64,000 bases of DNA from Salegentibacter sediminis (GTDB lineage Bacteria > Bacteroidota > Bacteroidia > Flavobacteriales > Flavobacteriaceae), in NCBI RefSeq assembly GCF_002078605.1, contig NZ_MSJR01000008.1, positions 124,001 to 188,000 of the forward strand, written 5' to 3'. The notes under the pieces were generated by a model. That model made no database searches, was not told the DNA's origin, and worked only from the letters and a program-made list of their open reading frames with translations. Shown here piece after piece: positions 8,715 to 15,902 of the stretch. Positions within the stretch are counted from its first letter, which is position 1. Each line of letters opens with the position of its first letter. Made by a program: the position numbers and the translations under genes.

Positions 8715-9590
8715 ATGGCCTCAGGATTATTTGCCCTTCTGGATGATATTGCAACTTTAATGGACGATGTGGCAACGATGAGTAAAGTCGCGGGAAAGAA
8801 AACCGCGGGACTCTTAGGTGACGATCTCGCCGTAAATGCTGAAAAAGCTTCCGGGTTTATGTCTAACCGGGAACTGCCGGTGCTCTGGGCCATTACCAAA
8901 GGCTCCTTCCTGAATAAACTGATTATCCTGCCGCTGGCATTTTTACTAAGTGCTTTCTTTCCTGTGATCATTACGCTTATTTTAGTAATCGGCGGACTTT
9001 ATCTGGCCTACGAAGGCGCTGAAAAGATATTTGAATATTTTTTTCCACATTCTCCTAAAGCCGAAACAACTAATCTCGAAAAACTTTCTAAAGAGGAAAT
9101 TCTAAGTAGAGAAAAAGAGAAAATCAAATCTGCCATTCTCACCGACTTTATTCTTTCTGTAGAAATTGTGATCATAGCGCTTAGCAGCGTTGAAAACCAG
9201 GACCTGCTTACTAAAATTATTGTAGTTACAATTATCGCTGTTATTGCCACCGTAGGAGTTTACGGCATTGTAGCTCTTATAGTTAGAATGGATGACTACG
9301 GCCTTAAGCTTATCGAATTAAATGAAAATGAAAAAAGCTTTTCCAATAAAATGGGTCATTTTCTGGTTAATGCGCTGCCCAAGGTTATTAAAAGTCTTAC
9401 CGTAATTGGGACCATAGCCTTACTCCTGGTGTCCGGAGGGATTTTTGTACATAATATCGATTTCTTTCACGGTCTTTTTGAAACGCTCCCCGGGATTCTC
9501 GTTGAGTTTCTAATTGGCCTGGTGGTTGGATTTGTCGTTTTGCTAATCCTAAAAGGAGCTAGCAAAGTTTGGAAAAACTTAAATAGCTAA
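8715..9590 (+). CDS. DUF808 (YedI-type) inner membrane protein
   Basis: The 291-residue protein matches the DUF808 family in its N-terminal signature (ASGLFALLDDIATLMDDVATMSKVAGKKTAG...DDLAVNAEKASGF). It has hydrophobic segments consistent with about five membrane passes (near 75-105, 140-160, 165-190, 230-250 and 260-285). The molecular role of the family is not established. It stands alone between the GAF kinase and a convergent gene. Assignment to the family is confident from the N-terminal pattern. Confidence 0.85.
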   Translation: MASGLFALLDDIATLMDDVATMSKVAGKKTAGLLGDDLAVNAEKASGFMSNRELPVLWAITKGSFLNKLIILPLAFLLSAFFPVIITLILVIGGLYLAYEGAEKIFEYFFPHSPKAETTNLEKLSKEEILSREKEKIKSAILTDFILSVEIVIIALSSVENQDLLTKIIVVTIIAVIATVGVYGIVALIVRMDDYGLKLIELNENEKSFSNKMGHFLVNALPKVIKSLTVIGTIALLLVSGGIFVHNIDFFHGLFETLPGILVEFLIGLVVGFVVLLILKGASKVWKNLNS

Positions 9591-9622
9591 AAAAAAATAA
9601 ACTCTCTCAACATAGTAAATTG

Positions 9623-9642
9623 GTCCCGGTTTTCACCGGGAC
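9623..9642. terminator. Hairpin between convergent genes
   Basis: GTCCCGGT and ACCGGGAC form a perfect 8-bp GC-rich stem around a TTTC loop. It lies between the DUF808 gene (+) and the NPD-like gene (-). There is no clear T-run on either side, so it may be a terminator or just an mRNA 3' end stabiliser. Confidence 0.4.
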
Positions 9643-9731
9643 TCCTAACTCAAAATAGAGCTTTGGAAATACCATCGTCTTATCAAAGACACTCAGATTG
9701 GCATCGACGTACCACAAGCCTTAAGCTCATA

Positions 9732-11516
9732 CTACGAAGAGACCAGCATTTCTTCCAGCCTGCTTTCAGCTTTATCCAGAGAAGCTTCAAATCCGTTAGG
9801 GAAGGAATTGTCCTCAAGCAATGTCCGGTAATAAGCGATACCTTCCTGCAAACTTTTAGAAAAATTATTCTGATTCCGTTTACTTTTCTTATCGGGATTT
9901 TTAGTCTCGTTTAGCTCTTCCTGAAAATAATCCAGGTACAGATCCAGCTCTTTGATAAACATATGTGGCCTGTCTTTATTGCTAAGCAGGTCTTTTCTTC
10001 CGTAAATATGATCGGTCATTTCCTGTAGGGAAGCGATCTTTGAGTAATTAGCGATATTTGGTCCCGGACAAATGGTCACCGCTTCCAGTTTTTTCAGGAA
10101 AGGTTCTTTATAAATCACCGGTGCAGCGTTGCTCAAACCAATACAAAGACACTCTTTGGTCAACACTTCGTCGAGTTGTTTTTTCAATTCCTGCTCCGGT
10201 AATCCCGCCCCCTCCAGCTGCTTTATCTTTAGCTTCTGATATTTCGTAGATGCCGTACAAATAGGTTCACTGGTGAATTCGGTATTAGAAACCAGGTATT
10301 TTTCGGTACAGGGGCTTCCGGGCTTAGCCTTTTTTATTCGATCCAGCTTTTCCTTTTCGGCGCTGGTTCCTTTAAGATAATTGAAACGAACCCCCAAAGG
10401 AGAATTCTTACTCAAAACCACATCCTTCTCTCCTGCTTTGCTAAGGAGATCAAGGGTCTTATCATCAACAGTGGTCGCTTCGGGACATAATAAAAATGGC
10501 GTGCCCCATCCGGTACTGTCCACCCCGTAGTTTTTCTGCAGAAACCTGGCCTCTTCAGCAGTCCCTATCCCGCCCTGCACGGTAATTTTTATTGGATGTG
10601 GTTTCTCAAAACCAGCCTGTCCCTTCGCCCTGATGGCAGGATTATAAATACTGAAAAGCTCCTCAGCCAATTCATCTCTTTTACTGCTGAATTCTTCCAG
10701 GATAGGTCCCAGCAATAAGCCCTGGGTGGCGAAAGCGTGTCCACCACAATTCAGGCCTGATTCTATTCTGAATTCACTCACCCAAATGCCTTTTTTGGCC
10801 AGGTATTTCCCCTGGATTAGTGCTGAGCGGTAATCGCTCACCTTAATTACAATCCTTTTGCTGAAGCTTCCCCAGGCCGTAGCGTCAAATTCCCTGAAAT
10901 CTTCCAGATAATTGTAAAGTCTTGGATTCATCCCCGCCGAAAAGATCACGGCCGAATTATCCAAACTGCTTTGTGCATAAGCCTTTAAAGCCTCAAGTGC
11001 ATCGGAACCGTTAGCGATAGGCTCCCCAGATTTATCAAAATTGTTCTTATCTACTTTGGTCATTATATTCACCTCAATAGCGCCTGCCTTAACCTCTTTC
11101 CGCAGTAGCTTCTCCAAAGTCCTTTTCAACTCTGCGTCTCCTGTTTTAATAAACTCATGATATTTTTCCTTCAAACCAGAGTTTTCTGGCAACATCTCAA
11201 AATATTTAACCAAATCTGATCCCGTCTCAAAGGCAGAGTTTCTGATTTTTTCCAGGCGTTTCTGAACATTCCTGTTAACCAAATCCAGGTAATCGGTGAT
11301 ACGACGGGAGCGATAATTCTCTTCCTTATTCGAAATCGGCACATAGGTTTCCCCGGTGTTCTGGTAATAATATTTTCGCATGGTCTCGATAAGGTTATCT
11401 TCAATAATGGAAAGCGCCGAGCTTATACCAAAAGCGGCGACCTTAACGGGAGAATCGATAGTAAAAGCAATACCCATTACAGGGATATGGAACTGGTGCG
11501 GGGATAATGTATTCAT
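9732..11516 (-). CDS. Nitronate monooxygenase/NPD-like TIM-barrel protein, Cys-rich
   Basis: The 594-residue protein carries scattered signatures of the FMN-binding 2-nitropropane dioxygenase fold: IPVMGIAFTIDSPVKVAAFG near the N terminus (12-30), CGGHAF (257-262, equivalent to the EAGGH loop), the phosphate-binding GGIGTAEEA (315-323) and GWGTPFLLCPEA (337-347). It is far longer than ordinary nitronate monooxygenases. There is a helical insertion at about 40-170 and a C-terminal extension with cysteines at 403, 420, 456, 458 and 483, which could bind an iron-sulfur cluster or zinc. Glu in the EAGGH loop is replaced by Cys (NCGGH). It is divergent from the cupin gene and apparently monocistronic. 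Fold assignment is an inference from motifs. The reaction is unknown. Confidence 0.65.
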   Translation of the reverse strand: MNTLSPHQFHIPVMGIAFTIDSPVKVAAFGISSALSIIEDNLIETMRKYYYQNTGETYVPISNKEENYRSRRITDYLDLVNRNVQKRLEKIRNSAFETGSDLVKYFEMLPENSGLKEKYHEFIKTGDAELKRTLEKLLRKEVKAGAIEVNIMTKVDKNNFDKSGEPIANGSDALEALKAYAQSSLDNSAVIFSAGMNPRLYNYLEDFREFDATAWGSFSKRIVIKVSDYRSALIQGKYLAKKGIWVSEFRIESGLNCGGHAFATQGLLLGPILEEFSSKRDELAEELFSIYNPAIRAKGQAGFEKPHPIKITVQGGIGTAEEARFLQKNYGVDSTGWGTPFLLCPEATTVDDKTLDLLSKAGEKDVVLSKNSPLGVRFNYLKGTSAEKEKLDRIKKAKPGSPCTEKYLVSNTEFTSEPICTASTKYQKLKIKQLEGAGLPEQELKKQLDEVLTKECLCIGLSNAAPVIYKEPFLKKLEAVTICPGPNIANYSKIASLQEMTDHIYGRKDLLSNKDRPHMFIKELDLYLDYFQEELNETKNPDKKSKRNQNNFSKSLQEGIAYYRTLLEDNSFPNGFEASLDKAESRLEEMLVSS

Positions 11517-11659
11517 AACTCAAATAATTTTAAGCGGATAAAGGTGAGCAATCAACAGGCATTAAAATATGAGCACAATCATATTTGGAAAAGCTTATCG
11601 TTTTCTTTGCCGATGCTTTTTTGTATCTTCAAAAGTATAATCAATTTAAAACCTGAAGA

Positions 11660-12004
11660 ATGAAAAGCGCATCCCTTTCCAAAAACCTTAATTACAATGA
11701 TTCCAAATCGGCCGTAGAAATTCTGCTGGACACCGATAGCAGCAAAGAAATACGTATCCTGATGAAGAAAGGCCAGGTAATGAAAGAACATAAAACCTCC
11801 TATCCGATCATGGTAGAAATCTTCGAAGGCAAAGTCTCTTTCGGGGTTAATGGCAAAATCCATCATCTTGAAAAAGGTGACCTGGTATCTTTAGAAGCCA
11901 GTATACCTCATGACCTAACAGCCACCGAAGACAGCACCATAAGGCTTTCACTTTCTAAGGCAGATTCTGTAGAAAGAGTAAAAGAAGTGGCTAAAAAAAG
12001 TTAG
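11660..12004 (+). CDS. Single-domain cupin protein
   Basis: The 114-residue protein contains a conserved cupin barrel: a first motif region around residues 38-62 (KEHKTSYPIMVEIFEGKVSFGVNG) and a second around 66-85 (LEKGDLVSLEASIPHDL). It retains two histidines (H41 in the first motif, H82 in the second), fewer than the full metal-binding set, so metal binding is uncertain. It has no signal peptide. Its gene is divergent from the NPD-like gene. Small cupins serve as sensors, isomerases or dioxygenases. No specific reaction can be assigned. Confidence 0.8.
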   Translation: MKSASLSKNLNYNDSKSAVEILLDTDSSKEIRILMKKGQVMKEHKTSYPIMVEIFEGKVSFGVNGKIHHLEKGDLVSLEASIPHDLTATEDSTIRLSLSKADSVERVKEVAKKS

Positions 12005-12108
12005 AAGGCAGGGGCATTATATAGATTCACTAATAAACAAACCTCACTTAAAGCGAGAATTAATCCAGGGAGCTATCGGGACCCACATTAGACAACTGGC
12101 AAACGAAT

Positions 12109-13257
12109 TCAGGAAAACTTCTCAGGGATTTCATATCTCGCTTTAAGCTCTTTCATATCCAGTTGCTTTCCTATCGCCTCATTAACGAGGATAAACTCAT
12201 AGATATTTTCCTTGTCTATTATTCCCAGCAGCTCACCGTTTTGAACTACCGGCGCAACCGAAACCTTTTGCACCAAAATTTGTTGATATACCTCCTGCAG
12301 GGGCATTCCGGGATCCAGGATCAGGAAATCGGTTTGCATCGCCTCAGTGACCAGAGTAGAATTGCCTTTTTCTGATAAGCCTTTTATCAGGTCATTCCGG
12401 CTTAGTATTCCCAGCACCTTTCCGTCTTCCACGATCACAAAGTCGTGAGCTTGCCCGTCAAGAAGAAGTTCCACGGCTTTTCCTAGATTGTCCTGCGAAC
12501 TAAGGCTGGCAAACTGTTTCATGAGTATATCCTTAACTTTGTAACCCGTAAGGGAAGTTTTGGTCATTTCCATTTCAGCTTCGGCCCCGGCGCCCAAATA
12601 GATGAAAATCCCTATAAATACCAGGAAAATATTGGCGTATAATCCCAAAAAGACAAACCCGATAGCTAAAACCTGTCCTATCCCAGCCGCGATCTTTGTA
12701 GCCTTCCCACGCTCAAACTTAAACAGCAACAGGGCCCGCAGGATCCTGCCCCCATCCATAGGAAAAGCCGGAATAAGATTGAAAATCGCCAGGACCATAT
12801 TAGCAAAAAGCAGGTTGTACCAGAACCCCACCCCACTGAGAGTCATAAGGTCAAGCGGTTCTGAAAATGACGGAAAACTATTAATGGCCAAAAGAGCCAG
12901 AAGGATAAAAACACCTATCACTAGGTTCACCAGGGGCCCGGCAATGGCTACCAAAAGTTCCTGCATAGGTTTTTCAGGGAATTTCTCAAGTCGGGCTAGA
13001 CCACCAATAGGCAAAAGGCTTATACTTTTTGTGTTAATGCCGAATCTTTTGGCCGTTAAAGCGTGGCCAAATTCGTGAAGCGTGACGCATAAGAAAAGGG
13101 CCAGAATAAAAACCACGCCCAGAAGCCCCTGCATCAGGTTTTGTTCAGTCCGATAATGCAGAATAAAGATCCATACCAGAAGGATTAAAAAGGTCCAGTG
13201 TACCGAGACTTTTATCCCGGCAATGCGCCCAAGGTTTAAAGACCATTTCATCACCAT
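12109..13257 (-). CDS. Site-2 protease family (M50) metalloprotease with CBS pair
   Basis: The 382-residue integral membrane protease has HEFGH zinc motif (H61, E62, H65) in a membrane segment and the second motif NLIPAFPMDGGR (D168). Four to six transmembrane helices (first about 20-36, then 45-62, 98-126, 145-165 and 190-220) are followed by two CBS domains (about 250-305 and 315-370). This is the SpoIVFB/Rv2869c-like subclass, whose members cleave membrane-bound substrates, often anti-sigma factors. The CBS pair may sense adenine nucleotides. The start could be the first ATG or Met3. No anti-sigma gene is adjacent, so the substrate is unknown. Confidence 0.92.
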   Translation of the reverse strand: MVMKWSLNLGRIAGIKVSVHWTFLILLVWIFILHYRTEQNLMQGLLGVVFILALFLCVTLHEFGHALTAKRFGINTKSISLLPIGGLARLEKFPEKPMQELLVAIAGPLVNLVIGVFILLALLAINSFPSFSEPLDLMTLSGVGFWYNLLFANMVLAIFNLIPAFPMDGGRILRALLLFKFERGKATKIAAGIGQVLAIGFVFLGLYANIFLVFIGIFIYLGAGAEAEMEMTKTSLTGYKVKDILMKQFASLSSQDNLGKAVELLLDGQAHDFVIVEDGKVLGILSRNDLIKGLSEKGNSTLVTEAMQTDFLILDPGMPLQEVYQQILVQKVSVAPVVQNGELLGIIDKENIYEFILVNEAIGKQLDMKELKARYEIPEKFS

Positions 13258-13376
13258 AGTCCTAAGCTGTTAATTAATTTCCAGGTAAGTACATCAGGAA
13301 CTCCCCTTAAATTTACTGAAAAATTCACAGATTTTTTATAATCTTCTTCGGAAAGCTCTTAAGCAGGTAGCTTTGT

Positions 13377-14528
13377 TTAGGGTCCCAAATGCTGCCGGTA
13401 AATTTCATAGAAAATTGAAATTCCGGTAGGGATAATCTCATCAGGGAAATCATAATCGGGATGATGAAGGGCCGGTTGGTTCTCACCTGCTCCCAGACCA
13501 AAGAAAGCACCTTTGAAATGCTGAGTAAAAAGCCCGAAATCTTCCCCCCATTTAAAGGGCTGCTCCCTCTCTTTTAGATTTAATCCCAGCTGCATCCCTG
13601 CTAATCTGATAGAATTCACTGCTTCAGGAAGGTTATGAGTGGCCTTGAACTCTTCGGTATAATAAAAATCAACACCCAACTGATGGGCATCTTTTATTCG
13701 CTTTAGAAATTCCTTTATCTGATCTTGCAATCCCTGCATTTGGGACTGCGTCCAGGTGCGTAGGGTAAAACGCAGTTCTGCGGCCCCGGCCGAAACTCCA
13801 TAGGCTATACTGCCAAGTTCTACGTGAACAGGAGTAATGAGTTGAAATTCATCTTCTTCGGGCCGGTTATCAGACCAAAGTTGCATCTGCAATAGGATCT
13901 CTGCCACAGCCTGTGCCGGATTGATTCCGTTTTCGGGCTCGGCGGCATGGGCAGTTTTTCCTTTGAGTTTAATAACCAGGCTGCTCACCGAGGCAGTAAA
14001 GGCCCCATCTTTTATCAGCAGTTGGTGCATAGGGTAACCCGGCAAATTATGAAGACCAAAAATAAGATCAGGCTTCAGTTCCTGAAAAAAACTTTCCTTT
14101 AGCATGGCCGCGGCACCCTCTCCTGTTTCTTCTGCGGGCTGGAACAATAAGACCACTTTCCCCTTTTCAGGCGGATGTTCCATTAGACAGTGCGCAAGCC
14201 CCAGCAGAATTGTGGAATGCCCGTCATGCCCGCATTTATGGGAAACTCCTTCCACCAGAGATTTATGTTGAAAATCGCTGGTCTCGGTAATTGGTAAAGC
14301 ATCCAGTTCTGCCCTGAATACAATGGTTTTTCCGGGGTTTCCACTGTCGAAAACCGCTATAAGTCCATGGCAATCCCGCCCCCTTAGGATGTGGGTTGGC
14401 TTTAAATTCTGTAGGTGAGTGGCTAAGCTTGCCGCGGTTGAACTTTCATCACCCGAGACTTCAGGATTCGCATGGAGCGACTTCCGGAACGAAATCAGAT
14501 CTTCGAGGGTTTCAGGCTTCAGTTTCAT
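13377..14528 (-). CDS. M20 family metallo-amidohydrolase
   Basis: The product (383 residues from the ATG at 14528) has the M20D pattern: a KCGHDGHST metal-binding motif near residue 80, QPAEETGEGAA with catalytic and metal-binding Glu near 115, and the satellite dimerisation domain in the middle. It resembles IAA-amino-acid and N-acyl-amino-acid hydrolases, which release amino acids from N-acyl or peptide conjugates. An in-frame ATG at 14585 would add 19 residues with no conserved feature, so I prefer 14528, where MKLKPETLEDLISFRKSLH begins. It is divergent from the saccharopine-dehydrogenase-like gene across a 92-base gap. Confidence 0.88.
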   Translation of the reverse strand: MKLKPETLEDLISFRKSLHANPEVSGDESSTAASLATHLQNLKPTHILRGRDCHGLIAVFDSGNPGKTIVFRAELDALPITETSDFQHKSLVEGVSHKCGHDGHSTILLGLAHCLMEHPPEKGKVVLLFQPAEETGEGAAAMLKESFFQELKPDLIFGLHNLPGYPMHQLLIKDGAFTASVSSLVIKLKGKTAHAAEPENGINPAQAVAEILLQMQLWSDNRPEEDEFQLITPVHVELGSIAYGVSAGAAELRFTLRTWTQSQMQGLQDQIKEFLKRIKDAHQLGVDFYYTEEFKATHNLPEAVNSIRLAGMQLGLNLKEREQPFKWGEDFGLFTQHFKGAFFGLGAGENQPALHHPDYDFPDEIIPTGISIFYEIYRQHLGP

Positions 14529-14620
14529 TAGATGAATATAGTATTTTTTAGGACGAAAAAGAGGTGCGAATTTATAATATGGCATCAGAATGTATCCTCG
14601 AATATTAAAATTCGTAAATT

Positions 14621-15769
14621 ATGACTATGAAAAAGCATTATAACATCATTATAGCCGGGGCCGGTGGAATTGCTGAAGCTGCAGCCCTACTTCTGGCAGA
14701 ATGGAGCGGGATTACTCCCTCCATTTACATAGGAAATCGTACGCTTGTTAAGGCTCAGGAGTTAGTCACATGGGTTAAAGAGGGAACCACAAAAAACTGT
14801 GAATTAGAGGCCTTCCATCTTCCGGAAGAAAAAGTAACCGAAGGAATGATTGCCATTCTGAAAAAATCAGAGATCATCCTGGATTGCCTGCCCGGTAGCC
14901 AGGCGCCAAGAATTGCCAGACTCGCGAAGGATTACGGTCTTCATTACGTAAATCTAACCGAATATGTTGCCGAGACCGAACAGATTATAGACCTGGCCAG
15001 CAATGCAAATTCCGGTTTTGTGCTGCAAAGCGGACTTGCCCCGGGATATATCAATATCCTGGCGATGGATCTTTTTTATGATTTCTGCAAAGATTTTGAA
15101 GTAGAGAAAGTTGACAAACTGGAATTCAAAGTAGGTGCACTCACTAAAAATGCAGTATCCCCGCATTATTACGGCTTCACCTGGAGCCCGGTAGGGGTAG
15201 CGACCGAATATTTAAACAAGGCCCTGGTGCTCCGTGATTATAAAAAGACCAGTCTCCCATCCCTCTCGGAACGCAAAAAAATCATTATAGACGGGCTCCC
15301 CTATGAAGAGGATCTCACCTCGGGTGGTGCGGCAGATCTACCCGACACCCTGGGCGGTAAGGTAGGTAGTCTTAATTATAAAACCTTAAGGCATCCCGGG
15401 CATTACGCCTGGGTGGAGACTCAACTGGAGAAAACCGGAAAAGGACCTGAAGCGGTAAAAGATTTACAGAAAATAATGCAGAAAGTGATTCCCAGCATAG
15501 AGGACGACCAGATTATCCTTTATGCCGCGGTAGAGGGAAAAGATGAAACGGGAATCCTGCAAAGACGGGAGATATCCAAACGCATCCTACCCCTGCAGGT
15601 AGGAAGACATAAATTAAGAGCCATCCAAACCACTACCGCAGCCGGTTTGCTGCAATGTGCACAGATAATTCTGGAATCGAATAAAAAAGGGGTGATTTTA
15701 CAGAGTATGATTGACCCGAAAAATTTTCTTGCCGGGGATTTTATAACTCCGGTGTATGGGGAAAAATAA
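14621..15769 (+). CDS. Saccharopine dehydrogenase-like NADP-binding protein
   Basis: The 382-residue protein opens with a Rossmann motif (IIIAGAGGIAEAAALLLAE, about residues 8-26) and continues with the family's catalytic-domain pattern (QSGLAPGYINILAMDL near 140, and a C-terminal ALQTTTAAG-like segment). Members act on saccharopine, carboxynorspermidine or related imino acids. No lysine- or polyamine-pathway gene is adjacent, so substrate is open. ATG at 14621 or 14627 are both possible starts. It is divergent from the M20 amidohydrolase, and both genes could act on amino-acid derivatives, but that link is weak. Confidence 0.82.
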   Translation: MTMKKHYNIIIAGAGGIAEAAALLLAEWSGITPSIYIGNRTLVKAQELVTWVKEGTTKNCELEAFHLPEEKVTEGMIAILKKSEIILDCLPGSQAPRIARLAKDYGLHYVNLTEYVAETEQIIDLASNANSGFVLQSGLAPGYINILAMDLFYDFCKDFEVEKVDKLEFKVGALTKNAVSPHYYGFTWSPVGVATEYLNKALVLRDYKKTSLPSLSERKKIIIDGLPYEEDLTSGGAADLPDTLGGKVGSLNYKTLRHPGHYAWVETQLEKTGKGPEAVKDLQKIMQKVIPSIEDDQIILYAAVEGKDETGILQRREISKRILPLQVGRHKLRAIQTTTAAGLLQCAQIILESNKKGVILQSMIDPKNFLAGDFITPVYGEK

Positions 15770-15837
15770 TAGTCTGTCCACACAAAAATAATGGCTCCAG
15801 GCCTTAGGACACCGCTTAGAAAAAGCTTTTTCCAAAA

Positions 15838-15869
15838 TAAAAAACCCTGCAAACCAGAGTCTGCAGGGT
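15838..15869 (-). terminator. Intrinsic terminator at end of PUL1
   Basis: The stem ACCCTGCA (15844-15851) pairs perfectly with TGCAGGGT (15862-15869). On the minus strand a T-run follows (complement of the A-run at 15838-15843). It lies 34 bases after the stop of the GH3-GH16 gene and ends the PUL1 transcript. It also separates the convergent saccharopine-dehydrogenase-like gene. Confidence 0.85.
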
Positions 15870-15902
15870 AAAAGTCAAAAAAATTCAGTTATTGACCTGT
15901 TT

